Below are positions 8,751 through 18,231 of a stretch of 64,000 bases of DNA, one piece after another. The notes below the pieces were generated by a model that was given only the letters and a program-made list of their open reading frames with translations, was not told the origin of the DNA and searched no databases. Positions within the stretch are counted from its first letter, which is position 1, and each line of letters begins with the position of its first letter. This DNA is from CBDBJL01 sp965206365 (GTDB lineage: Bacteria; Pseudomonadota; Alphaproteobacteria; JABAAW01; JAHZMA01). A program made the position numbers and the translations under genes. The stretch is taken from the NCBI GenBank assembly GCA_965206365.1, contig CBDBJL010000024.1, forward strand, positions 1-64,000, given 5' to 3'.

Positions 8751-10074
8751 CTAAAATTGATAGGCTTGGTAGATGGCTTGGATATCACCATTGGTTTCTT
8801 GGTATAATTTGCGGATATGATCCGATAGGGTTTCGCGTTTGCTGATAATTTTTTCCAAAGGGCGGAGAAAAGCTCGTTCATCTTTGCCATTTTTTCTTTG
8901 CTCTAAAGTTGTTGAGGCAAGGGGCAAAATTTCTTCGGCAAGCTGATACAAGCTTTTGCCATCTATGGTGGCATTCATCCCTTGGGAGATCACTTGTTTG
9001 CGCAGGGCAAGCACATCGCGGTGTTGCCAGCTGATAATTCGCTCGTAAATTTGATCTTGGATTTTAGGGTTATACAATAATCCTACCCAAAAAGCCGGCA
9101 AAGCACATAACATAGATTGAGTGCTTGAATCGGCGCCGCGCATTTCAATAAAGTTTTTCAGGCGCACATCTGGGAAAACGGTTGAGGCATGGGTAATAAA
9201 ATCATTTAATGTAATCGGAGCATGATTTTGGGGATTTTGTATTAATTCGCGGAAAGTAATTTCGTTGACTTCAATGTAAATAGAATTACGATAAAGGAAA
9301 TAAACCGGGATATCGAGTAAGTAATTCATCCAATTGGAATAGGAAAAATCATCATGGAAAATAAATTCGGGGATTCCTGTGCGTTTCGGATCGGTTTCTT
9401 GCCAGCATTGTGCCCGCATACTGCTAAGCCCGGTATCTTGCCCATTTGCCAAGGGTGAGCTAGAGAATAAGGCCGTTGCCAAAGGTTTGTAAACAAGCTG
9501 CGATGCGCATTTTTTTTGCCATATCTTGTTCATTTAAATAATCTAAATTAACTTGAATTGTGGTGGTAAGATGCATCATATCCAGCCCCAAAGGTCCCGC
9601 TTTCGGCATGAGACGACGCATAATATTGTAGCGTTGCTTTGGCATTTTTGGCATATCCGCATAGGTTTTATCGGGAAGGTGCCCGATGCCTAACATACCG
9701 AGATTCAAAGCTTGACAAACTTGTTGCATCTGGTAGATATGGGTGGCAATTTCATTGCAAGTTTGATGCAGATTGTTAAGGGGCGCGCCAGAAAGTTCTA
9801 ATTGACCACCAGGTTCTAGGGTGATTGATGCTTTATCGAGCTGGATGCCAATAATATTTTCATTCTCAATAATAGGTTCACCGCCAATGTTTTTATGCAA
9901 CTGTGATAGAAGTTGCGCAATATCGGTATAAGTAGCAGGGTTGAGCGTTGTTAAATTATAGAGAAATTTCTCATGCTCGGAACCAATTAAACAATTTTCA
10001 GCAGGTTTTTCTCCTGAGGCAAACCATTCTAGAAGCGTTGTCTCGGTAACAGATTGGGCGTGCGGAGCATTCAT
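8751..10074 (-). pseudogene. gshA: glutamate-cysteine ligase, plant/alphaproteobacterial type, one frameshift
   Basis: GshA makes gamma-glutamylcysteine, the first step of glutathione synthesis. From an ATG at 10074 (AGGA about 10 bases upstream) the protein reads through GSEHEKFLYN, LEPGGQLELSGAPL and MMHLTTTIQVNLDYLNEQDM, typical of the plant-type class. The frame is lost at about 9486-9488. The continuation (KPLATALFSSSPLANG, SMRAQCWQETDP, FIEMRGADSS) is complete in another frame to 8751. One extra A in an AAA triplet explains it. Both halves are otherwise clean. A longer upstream frame to 10242 exists but overlaps rsmE and is not needed. It is either a recent pseudogene or a sequencing error. 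Confidence 0.88.
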
Positions 10075-10186
10075 AAGATTGTAAAATCCTGTAGGGGGGT
10101 AAAAATAGCGGGGGCAATTAAAAAACGTAAAAGAATTACATTGCCGTGAAGAACCAAGCGATTTATCGAGGATCATCTTAGGTTTG

Positions 10187-10966
10187 TCAAATTCTTTGTT
10201 CATTAAAATCCCCGAAGAAACTCTGCCATAAACTAAGAGCAACCATAGCAGCGGTTTCGCTGCGTAAAATTCGATTCCCCAAACTAAGGGCGACCAGATT
10301 CGGGTTTTGTTGCAATTCTTTCATTTCTTCAGGAGAAAAACCGCCTTCAGGACCAATCAACAAACGGGCATTTTGATATTGCAGTCGAATCTGAGAATCA
10401 GCATGGCTAGCAAGAAACCATAAAGTGGCGGCTTGAGCCTTGCCATGTTCACGGAAAAATAGAACAGGATTTTCCTGGGAAATCGTTCGGCAAAATTCAG
10501 CAAATTGCAATGGAGGTAAATATTCAGGGATTGTGATACGGTCGCATTGTTCGGCAGCTTCTTGCATTAATTTTTGGCATCTTTCGGTTTTCAGCAGGGG
10601 GGCATTGCTATAGGCTGTGTAAATATTTTGTAATTTGTCAACACCTAATTCAACCGATTTTTCAATTAAAAGCTCCATTCTTTGGCGTTTAATCGGGGCA
10701 AAACATAGGGTAGGCATAGATGCAGAATTCGTAGTGAGTTTTAAGGGGGTGCGTGATTGTTTTTGGCATTGTAATTTTATCTCACGTTTGCTTATACTAA
10801 TGATTTTTGTTTGCCACTCGCCATTTTTTTCGTTAAATAAATAGACTCTATCACCAACTTTTAAACGCAGAACATTGCTGAGATAATGGTTATGTTGGTT
10901 TGTAACTACAAGAATGCTTTGATAATTCAGAGGATTGGGGTAGTAAAGGCGATATTTCTTTTCCAT
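10187..10966 (-). CDS. rsmE: 16S rRNA (uracil-1498-N3)-methyltransferase
   Basis: RsmE methylates U1498 in the decoding region of 16S rRNA using SAM. The 259-residue protein begins with a PUA-like domain (YLSNVLRLKVGDRVYLFN) followed by a SPOUT methyltransferase domain. There the deep trefoil knot is marked by ARLLIGPEGGFSPEEMKEL and ALSLGNRILRSETAAM, and KRQRMELLIEKSVELGVD is the linker. Length and motifs are normal. It is transcribed toward gshA, with a gap of about 110 bp, and away from ubiA. Confidence 0.95.
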   Translation of the reverse strand: MEKKYRLYYPNPLNYQSILVVTNQHNHYLSNVLRLKVGDRVYLFNEKNGEWQTKIISISKREIKLQCQKQSRTPLKLTTNSASMPTLCFAPIKRQRMELLIEKSVELGVDKLQNIYTAYSNAPLLKTERCQKLMQEAAEQCDRITIPEYLPPLQFAEFCRTISQENPVLFFREHGKAQAATLWFLASHADSQIRLQYQNARLLIGPEGGFSPEEMKELQQNPNLVALSLGNRILRSETAAMVALSLWQSFFGDFNEQRI

Positions 10967-11046
10967 AGGGTTGGGATATTCAGGGCAAGTTTCTTTTTAA
11001 GATATTTATGATTAAGGCAGGTGCAAATGAAAGGAAAATGTTTAAG

Positions 11047-11991
11047 ATGAGCAATGATTTTAATCAAAATGGCATCATACGGATTTTCCCTAAGCGATTG
11101 CAAGTTTTTTATTTGTTGGCGCGCTTTGACCGTCCGGCCGGTTGGCAATTGCTCTATCTGCCTTGTTGCTTTGGTTTGCTGTTGGCGCAGGCGGAAAATA
11201 TTACGAAGAATCAGATCATTGATTGGAAGAAATTCATCATTTGGCTGGGGTTGTTTGCCATAGGTGCGATTACCATGCGTGCGGCGGGTTGTGTATGGAA
11301 CGATATTGTAGATCGCAAATTGGATCGGCTGGTAGAGCGTACCAAGATGCGTCCATTGGCAGCTAATTTGTTACCCGTATCCCAAGCTTTGATTTTTTGT
11401 AGTGTTTTGTTGGTTTGCAGTTTCGGGGTGTTTGGGTTATTGCCGATCCCGGCAAAAATCATGGCGATTGCTATTTTGCCATTGGTAATGTTATATCCTT
11501 TGATGAAGCGGGTCACATCTATACCCCAATTAATGTTAGGCATTGTTTTTAATTGGGGAGTTTTTGTAGGTTACAGCACATTTTCAGGGGCTTATCCTGG
11601 GTTTGATGTTATCTTGTTATGGGGTGGGGGTATTTTTTGGACTTTGGGTTATGATACAATTTATGCGTGTCAAGATCGCGATTATGATCGGCAAGCAGGG
11701 ATTAAATCACTGGCACTATTATTGGGAAAAGATATTAAAATTTGGGTTGCTGTTTTTTATATTGGTTTTGCGGGGCTTTACCTGATGGCTTTTACGTTGG
11801 CTTTAGGGCTTGGTTCGTTTTGGGATTTTGGAAAGATTGCGCTTTGGGTAAGCCTGTTAAATGTATTATGGCTGATAAAAATACAAAAAATTGATTTGAC
11901 GAATGTGCAAGTTTGTTTAAAATTTTTTCAGCAAAATTGTTTCTTTGGTTTTTTGTATTTTGCGGGTTCTGTTTGTAGTTTGATTGTGTAA
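11047..11991 (+). CDS. ubiA: 4-hydroxybenzoate polyprenyltransferase
   Basis: UbiA attaches the polyprenyl chain to 4-hydroxybenzoate in the inner membrane, the second step of ubiquinone synthesis. The two aspartate-rich Mg/prenyl-diphosphate motifs are NDIVDRKLD and DTIYACQDRDYD, embedded in about eight or nine hydrophobic helices. The N-terminal ARFDRPAGWQLLYLPCCFGL is typical. The start at 11047 follows AAGGA at 11031 with suitable spacing, giving 314 residues; ATGs at 11008 and 11038 are alternatives. It is divergent from rsmE. Ubiquinone synthesis agrees with the presence of ETF-QO. Confidence 0.95.
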   Translation: MSNDFNQNGIIRIFPKRLQVFYLLARFDRPAGWQLLYLPCCFGLLLAQAENITKNQIIDWKKFIIWLGLFAIGAITMRAAGCVWNDIVDRKLDRLVERTKMRPLAANLLPVSQALIFCSVLLVCSFGVFGLLPIPAKIMAIAILPLVMLYPLMKRVTSIPQLMLGIVFNWGVFVGYSTFSGAYPGFDVILLWGGGIFWTLGYDTIYACQDRDYDRQAGIKSLALLLGKDIKIWVAVFYIGFAGLYLMAFTLALGLGSFWDFGKIALWVSLLNVLWLIKIQKIDLTNVQVCLKFFQQNCFFGFLYFAGSVCSLIV

Positions 11992-12180
11992 TTTTTTTCA
12001 TAAAATTATGGAGGTTTTTTAATCTCATCTTTTAATGAGAAAAAATGGGGATAAATGGTTTAAGTTTCCCATGAATTTAATGAGCAGGTATGTTATAAAT
12101 GAGAATAGTATTTAATTCTAAAGGAGCTGCTAAGGGGCTTGTTCAGGAAAGGCGAAGAGAATTATCAATGAAAAAGAGTA

Positions 12181-13377
12181 ATGTATAAAAGTATGAAAAA
12201 ATTATGGCAAAAATCCATCAAAGAAATTGGCAACATACGCTTCAATTGGGTATGGGCAATCGGCATGGTTGGGGCAACATTTTTGGTAATATCTTTGGTA
12301 GTGATTGCACAATTTTCTGCACCTATGCCGGTTTTAGAACAAGCACAGGAAGGGATTGCCTCCGCTACTGTGAAAAGCGATGCAACGTTTTTTCAACAAT
12401 ATCAAATTGCGGATAAAAGCATATTAGGATTTGAGCTGGTACGTATTAATGTGAGTGGGGATGCTGTTATTGCCGGGCATGCTCCGGCATCGGCGCGGGT
12501 GATTGTTGAGCTAAATGGTGTCGCAATTGGCGGGGTGCAAACGGATGAGCGTGGAGAATGGGTGTTTTTAACACCGATGCCCTTGCCTACGGGACAACAT
12601 CGCCTTACCTTAGAAGCGATTAGCGAAGACGAGACCACTAAAATTTACGGAGATCAATCTTTGGTGATTATTGTGCCCCAAAAATCAGTGGTTTTGCAAG
12701 GAGGAGATGCTGATAAAAGCGAGCCATTAGTTGTACTTTTGCCGAGTGACGCCGAAAGTGGTTCGCGGGTTTTGCGCAATCAATTTACAGCTGATAAAAC
12801 CTCTTTAGGGAAAAATTTTACCGTAGATACGGTTGATTATAGTCATCTTGGTTTGCTGATTTTGGGAGGAAGATTACAAGCAGAAGCAATTGAGATGATT
12901 ATTTATATGGATAATCGTCCGATTGCACGCAAACGAATTACAGGTAAGGGTGCGGTGCCTGTGAATTGGGAAGTGCAAGTGCCGGGAAAAGTGGTAACGG
13001 GACGTTATCAGTTGCGGGTTGATATGGTACAAAATGATAGGGTAATTTTGCGACGAATTTTGCCATTTGAATGGGTGGATTTAGAAGAAAAGGATCAGGA
13101 TAAAGATTTTTTTATTGTTCAACCTGGAAATTCATTATGGTATATTGCGCGTAATATTTTGGGTGCCGGGGCAAGACACACCGTACTTTATGATGCTAAT
13201 CGGCAACAAATTCATGAACCAGATCAAATTTATCCAGGGCAAATTTTAATGATCCCGCGTAAAAAAGATATCGTCCAAGAAGAGCAGAAAAAAACGAATG
13301 GCATTTCAAAAGAATCTAAATCAGATCTTCCGCTGAATCCAACGGTTGAAGATCGTAAGGAGGATCCTACAAAATAA
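12181..13377 (+). CDS. inner-membrane-anchored LysM protein with Ig-like domain
   Basis: A 398-residue protein with one N-terminal membrane helix (VWAIGMVGATFLVISLVVIAQ, residues about 24-44), so the bulk is periplasmic. Residues about 90-150 resemble a bacterial Ig-like fold (VNVSGDAVIAGHAPASARVIV and later GEWVFLTPMPLPTGQHRLTL). A LysM peptidoglycan-binding motif follows near residues 313-360 (FFIVQPGNSLWYIARNILG ... IYPGQILMIP), then a charged tail. This architecture is common in alphaproteobacteria and presumably tethers the membrane to peptidoglycan; the exact role is unknown. A second ATG at 12193 is a possible start. Confidence 0.85.
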   Translation: MYKSMKKLWQKSIKEIGNIRFNWVWAIGMVGATFLVISLVVIAQFSAPMPVLEQAQEGIASATVKSDATFFQQYQIADKSILGFELVRINVSGDAVIAGHAPASARVIVELNGVAIGGVQTDERGEWVFLTPMPLPTGQHRLTLEAISEDETTKIYGDQSLVIIVPQKSVVLQGGDADKSEPLVVLLPSDAESGSRVLRNQFTADKTSLGKNFTVDTVDYSHLGLLILGGRLQAEAIEMIIYMDNRPIARKRITGKGAVPVNWEVQVPGKVVTGRYQLRVDMVQNDRVILRRILPFEWVDLEEKDQDKDFFIVQPGNSLWYIARNILGAGARHTVLYDANRQQIHEPDQIYPGQILMIPRKKDIVQEEQKKTNGISKESKSDLPLNPTVEDRKEDPTK

Positions 13378-13713
13378 CGGCAAATCATTGATAAAAAAGC
13401 ACTAAAAAGAGCATTAGGGGATCATTTCCGTTATACGATCATTGATAATTGCAATAATTTCATTCTATTTTTTTATTGAAAATTTCTTTTATGTGGAAGC
13501 AAATGATTGCGCTCCCCTAAAAATATTCTCTTGGCTTGCATTATCATTATTTTCGGATCTAAATCAGCAAACCACCCTTAGGTAAGGGAGGCGGTAAATT
13601 TTAAATTTAATGATCAATATTCCCATTTTCCTCTTGCCATAAATTAGTTTTTTCTTTACCTTAAAATTAGGTTGAAAAAAAATCTAGAATTATTACATAA
13701 TTGAGGTCGCAAT
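13378..13713. other. intergenic region, no gene seen
   Basis: This 336-bp AT-rich stretch separates the LysM gene from the cytochrome c' gene. No open frame with family similarity is visible. Near its right end TTGAAA (13672-13677) and TACATA (13694-13699), 16 bp apart, form a weak candidate promoter for the cytochrome gene. Confidence 0.4.
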
Positions 13714-14184
13714 ATGAATATCATGCATAGAAAAAAAATCTTTTTTCTCACATCCACCTTGTTTTTTCTCTTATTTCCCAATCTAGCTAGTTTTGCAGAA
13801 TCAGAAGCGAAAATTGTGGTGCAATACCGCAACGATTTAATGTATAATATTCAAAAAAGCTTGCGTTCTATGAATGGAATTTTAAACGGAAAATTAAACC
13901 ATCAAGATCATTTGCCTAATCTTGCTCTTATTATGAACATTAGTGCAAAGCAATCTGTAGATTCTTTTAAGATCGACACCAGTATTCTTAGTGAATCTGG
14001 TAAATCTAAAAAAGAAATTTGGGAAGATTCTGATGGTTTCTCCTCTGAGATGCAAGCACTGATTCGTGAAAGTGCCATCTTACAAAAACTTGCGCAATCA
14101 GGTGATCTACAGGCCTTAAAAGCACAGCTGGGTGTTGTTAGCAAAACTTGCTCTTCTTGTCATAAAAAATTCAAGAATAAATAA
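13714..14184 (+). CDS. cytochrome c'-like monoheme protein
   Basis: A 156-residue exported protein. Residues 1 to about 30 form a signal peptide (charged start, FFLLFPNLASFA). The mature part is predicted mostly helical, and the only heme motif is CSSCH at residues about 147-151, very near the C-terminus followed by KKFKNK. A C-terminal CxxCH on a four-helix protein of this size is the mark of cytochrome c', which binds NO or CO rather than simply carrying electrons. It is a single gene with a weak promoter upstream. Overall sequence is divergent, so the subfamily is inferred from architecture. Confidence 0.78.
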   Translation: MNIMHRKKIFFLTSTLFFLLFPNLASFAESEAKIVVQYRNDLMYNIQKSLRSMNGILNGKLNHQDHLPNLALIMNISAKQSVDSFKIDTSILSESGKSKKEIWEDSDGFSSEMQALIRESAILQKLAQSGDLQALKAQLGVVSKTCSSCHKKFKNK

Positions 14185-14697
14185 CGTTAATTTCACTAAC
14201 CATTTTCATAAAATAACATATGCCGCCTTATTGTTGCAACTCAAGGGCTGATGATTATTGCTTTTTCCTGCGGGCATAGATTTTTTCGCAATAGCCTTGA
14301 TAAATATGGTGTTGCTAAATTGCTTGTAAATGTCAAGCAGAGTATTGCTGAATAGAGTCTAAGCAAGAAAAGTCGCTCTGGTTTTCGTTGTGGTTTCAAG
14401 ATCAAAATCGTCAAAATCAAAAATAATCCTATCTTTTTAGGTTCGGTATCAGGCTCAGAATCGCTATTAACAACAGATTTCGCTACCGAAAAACCAAGCG
14501 TAAAACCACAAATATTGGGGGGTGGTATCATTCATACGCATCAATTCAGCTGGAATTTCAATATCGGCTTTGCCATAAGCGTTTATCTCACGCGCGAAAG
14601 AGGAAAAACCATCAATATCATAGCCGCCAGGGGCAAGCATTGGTGGTTCCTCTTAAATACAAATACTTTATTTAATGGGTCGCCAACATGATAAGCG
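14185..14697. other. 513-bp stretch with only a doubtful broken frame
   Basis: On the minus strand an ATG at 14640, with AGAGGAA upstream, reads MLAPGGYDIDGFSSFAREIN and 37 more codons to a stop. A second frame from about 14531 to 14241 could continue it after a run of six C at about 14517-14522. I do not recognise either part. On the plus strand 14220-14340 reads an open tail, also unrecognised. It may be the remains of a small gene just downstream of the broken sulfatase gene. Confidence 0.25.
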
Positions 14698-16225
14698 TTA
14701 TTCTATGGGGTCATAAATATAGTCAATATATTTCGTTTGATTATCTAAGCGATTTTTAAGTATCGGTTCCCCGCCCGTTAAACATTCGATTAAATTCAGC
14801 ATCATATCATTTAATGTTGTTAATTTTTCTCCGCGTAGTTGGCATCCATGTGGATCCAATGTTGCCAACATAACCGCCTGCCGATCTTGAATAATATCAA
14901 CTCGGCTATGTGGGCTATCTGGAGGAAGCGTTTGAAAAGTTTCATTCTTCCACCAATGAAAAGAAACCATGTTGCTAAATTTTGTATTATATAAAACGTT
15001 TGTGCCATGATCTCCCAAAATGATAATAATACCATCTGGATCATTTGCGCGAATATTCTTAACATATCTTTTTATTATTTTTGCTGCTGTTTTAGATCTT
15101 GCTGAAAATTCTTGCCTAAATTTAGCTAAATCCCTAGTATTTTTTTGATGATATTCTGTATGCTTTGCTTGATTAGGAGCAGAACCAGCATAAGTTAATA
15201 GGAAATAGGGTTTTTTACCATTTTTATGATTTCTTAGATTTATGAATTCTAATAAATTTGAATTCACATGATAATAAATATCATAGTTGTTTTTGTGAAA
15301 AATTTCATAGGTAGGATTGGTTTTATCCAATATTGGTTTGAGGCTATCTTTTAAACCATTTGTTGCACTTAAATACAACCACTCTAGATCTAAAGCTAAC
15401 ATTGTGATAAATGAAATGTAGCTCATGTTCGAATTAGAAAACGCATTGGGAATAATATCGGCATTAAGCTGTTTTAAGGTTGTAATATAGGCCGGTGTTT
15501 CTGCACCACGAAGATCCAGAAATTTACCTGCCATTTTTTCAGGAATCATCCCGTCGAATGCTAATAAATAAATATTAGGTGTTTTAACAAATTTTTGCGC
15601 AGTAAAATTTTCTTTATTAATGCGCAGTAAAATTTTCTTTATTAATAGGTGTTTCTTCAAATGTTTTTCTTTCAGATATTTTTGTTGCATATTGCTCTTG
15701 ATAAAATAAATAATTTGCAACCTTATCCATTAACAATGTTTCTCCCCATAGTAGCGTGAAAACCGCAAACGAGACTGATAAAAATGCAGTAATGGTGAAA
15801 AACCAATTTTTGCCTTTTACCAAGATGATAAAAAATATCAACCCAATCAGAAGCAATAGCAAGAATTGTTGATAAATAGCGAATTGCATAAAGCCGTATA
15901 ATAGTTGCGACTTTTTATTACTAATTGTTAATAGAATAAAGCTGGATGTTAGGAAAAAATAAATGTTAACCAAATTAAAGATAAAAAATACCGAAATTAA
16001 ACCATAGGTAACTTTGGGCTTTCGCCATTTATGGAAGCTTGCGCGTAAAATAAGATATTGAGCCGATAGGATGATGATTATATAGGTGAAATTTTGTAAA
16101 ATCTCATAGAGACCTAATTTCCACATTATTCTTTCAAGAAAATACAAAAATAAAGCAAAGCTGATCATAATCATAAATAATGCTGGGCTGATCAAAACCC
16201 GGTTGCGATTATTTTGCAACCACAA
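14698..16225 (-). pseudogene. sulfatase-domain membrane enzyme (phosphoglycerol/phosphoethanolamine transferase type), split by a 25-bp duplication
   Basis: The upstream part (16225 to 15617) encodes about five hydrophobic helices. The downstream part (to 14698) encodes an alkaline-phosphatase-fold sulfatase domain with NIYLLAFDGMIPEKM (metal/nucleophile region), YISFITMLA and GIIIILGDHGTNVLY (metal-binding D-H). This is the architecture of LTA-synthase or EptA-like enzymes that move phospho-head-groups onto envelope glycans or lipids. The two frames would be one continuous gene if one copy of an exact 25-bp tandem duplication at 15596-15645 were absent: ETPINKENFTAQKFVKTPN reads through. As it stands the upstream frame ends NKENFTAH. 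No other lesion is visible, so the event looks recent. Confidence 0.82.
15596..15645. repeat. exact 25-bp tandem duplication
   Basis: The 25 bases at 15596-15620, starting TGCGCAGTAAAATTTTC, are repeated without change at 15621-15645. Because 25 is not a multiple of three, the duplication shifts the frame of the membrane sulfatase gene and creates a stop. Deleting one copy restores a single open frame. Confidence 0.95.
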
Positions 16226-16431
16226 TTAGAGCTTGTTTGATTGCTATTGTAATTTTTATATAAATTTTCTTTTCATATTTTCTTTTCATGTTCAAACCAA
16301 ATTCCAATATTAATTATTTTTCATAGCAAAATTTCGCTAATTTGTAAATATTTTTTATTGGCTGGATTTGCATGTGGCTTAAGATCTTAAACTCGCAGCG
16401 ATTGATGATATTACAGATGATTTGCAGGAAA

Positions 16432-18231
16432 TTAGCGGTTTTTCTTTGATTTTTTCTTTTGGAATTCTTTATCGAATAATTCGGTTAATTCATTCAGCAT
16501 GGTTGTGGCTAAAGCCTCTGCATTCGATAGGGTGACGGCACGCTTATAATATCGGGTAACATCATGACCAATCCCGATTGCTGTGAGCTCGATTTGGGTA
16601 TGTTTTTCTACCCATGCAATGATATCACGCAAATGTTGCTCTAGATAATAATTTTTATTTGCCGATAAAGTGGCATCATCTACGGGCGCACCATCGGATA
16701 TTACCATTAAAATTTTGCGTTGTTCGGGGCGTTTTAGCAAACGTTGTGTTGCCCATTCTAGGGCTTCACCATCAATATTTTCTTTTAGCAAACCGTTTTT
16801 TAGCATCACCCCTAATCCAGAGCGGGCAGTATGATAAGATTGATCTGCATGTTTATAAATAATGTAAAGGATATCGTTTAACCGACCGGGATTTTTGATT
16901 CGACCTTGGGCTTGCCATTGTTCGCGTGACTTCCCCCCTTTCCATGAAACGGTAGTAAAGCCACAAATTTCAGTTTTTACACCACATCGATCCATCACTC
17001 TAGCAAGAATATCGGCACTCATCGCAGCAATATTGATCGGGCGCCCGCGCATTGAACCAGAATTATCAATGAGCAATGTGATCATTGTATCGCGAAAATC
17101 AATTTCAGATTCTTGTTTATAACTTAGTGAGGTTTTGGGGTTGGTGATAATTCGAGTCAGGCGGCTTGTGTCTAACAAACCTTCCTCTAAGTTAAAATTC
17201 CAGTGGCGATTTTGTTGAGCCCGTAATTTTCGTTCCAATCGATGCGTTAGTTTTGGGCTTAAATCACGAAACGCGCTGAGGGATTGATCTAAAACTTCAC
17301 GCAAATTTTTCATTTCTTCCGCTGAATCTACAATTTCTCGGGCAGTTTGGATGATATCAAATTCATTGGTGAAAACTCGGTAACCACTGAGCATGCTGGC
17401 AAGCTCTTCGCGTTTTTGTTGATCCAATAAATCATGGGGATTTATTGTTTGGATATTGTCTAAATCATCTGAGGATTGACTGATGCGCCGAAACAGATCG
17501 GAATTTTGATCGGTTTGAGTATCATTTTCAGGGTCTTTTTCTTCATTATCGTCATCGCTCTCACCACCTGAATCTTGCTGATTTTGCTCAGGAGGAATTT
17601 CCTCTTGGTTGTCTTGAGGATATTGGCTTTGTGCATCGCCCAGAATATTTAAGAATTGCGAGATCTGTTTGCCAAATTCTTCTTGGTTATTCAAATCTGT
17701 AGCGGAAAAATACGCTTGCAACATTGCCCCAAAAGTGGCTTGCCATTTCGCGCTATGATTTGCAAAAATTTTTGGTAATTCATTATCCGTATTGATTTCG
17801 TAAAACATAGCTCGAATGATTTCAGGGGGTGGGGATGCAAATTTTTCAGGGGGTATCATCGCAAAGGAGGAATCTTTAAATTCATTGGCGTAATATTCTA
17901 GAATATTTTTACCGACTCCAACAAATTGGCGATCTGCAAGAATATGTTGACGCCCTTGTTCTAATGCGGTGAAAATTTTGCAATTTTTATCTTCTTGTGG
18001 ACATTGCCTCAAAAATAAGATTGGGTTATGTGTGGCACGTTCAATCCCTAACCGATCTCCAAGACCCCGCAATTGTTTCGTTTGCTCGGGCTTATCAATA
18101 TTGGGCATTTTTGCCTGGTTTCCACTAATTTCATAATGGCTTTCTCCATAGACAACGTCTAATTTTCTGTCACCTCCTAAAGCGCGAATTACATTGGCGA
18201 AGGCAGATTTTGCCTGGTCTATCTTATTCAT
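16432..18231 (-). CDS. cobT: cobaltochelatase CobT subunit (vWA protein)
   Basis: CobT partners with the AAA+ protein CobS and the large subunit CobN in aerobic cobalt insertion into hydrogenobyrinate diamide. The 599-residue protein has an N-terminal helical domain, an acidic linker at about 215-245 (GGESDDDNEEKDPENDTQT) and a C-terminal von Willebrand A domain. The metal-ion-dependent adhesion motif is intact (LLIDNSGSMRGRP, DxSxS). It overlaps the cobS end by 8 bp. No cobN or other cobalamin gene is in the window. In many alphaproteobacteria cobST occur without the rest of the pathway, so another remodelling role is possible. Confidence 0.93.
   Translation of the reverse strand: MNKIDQAKSAFANVIRALGGDRKLDVVYGESHYEISGNQAKMPNIDKPEQTKQLRGLGDRLGIERATHNPILFLRQCPQEDKNCKIFTALEQGRQHILADRQFVGVGKNILEYYANEFKDSSFAMIPPEKFASPPPEIIRAMFYEINTDNELPKIFANHSAKWQATFGAMLQAYFSATDLNNQEEFGKQISQFLNILGDAQSQYPQDNQEEIPPEQNQQDSGGESDDDNEEKDPENDTQTDQNSDLFRRISQSSDDLDNIQTINPHDLLDQQKREELASMLSGYRVFTNEFDIIQTAREIVDSAEEMKNLREVLDQSLSAFRDLSPKLTHRLERKLRAQQNRHWNFNLEEGLLDTSRLTRIITNPKTSLSYKQESEIDFRDTMITLLIDNSGSMRGRPINIAAMSADILARVMDRCGVKTEICGFTTVSWKGGKSREQWQAQGRIKNPGRLNDILYIIYKHADQSYHTARSGLGVMLKNGLLKENIDGEALEWATQRLLKRPEQRKILMVISDGAPVDDATLSANKNYYLEQHLRDIIAWVEKHTQIELTAIGIGHDVTRYYKRAVTLSNAEALATTMLNELTELFDKEFQKKKSKKNR

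Noticed and set aside
10075..10203. N-terminal extension of gshA to 10203 or 10242
   Set aside because: The extra residues do not resemble the family N-terminus. The longest form overlaps rsmE, and an RBS precedes the ATG at 10074.
14220..14340. Plus-strand open tail reading RLIVATQGLMIIAFSCGHRF
   Set aside because: It looks protein-like and ends at a stop, but it has no start, no ribosome binding site and no recognised family.
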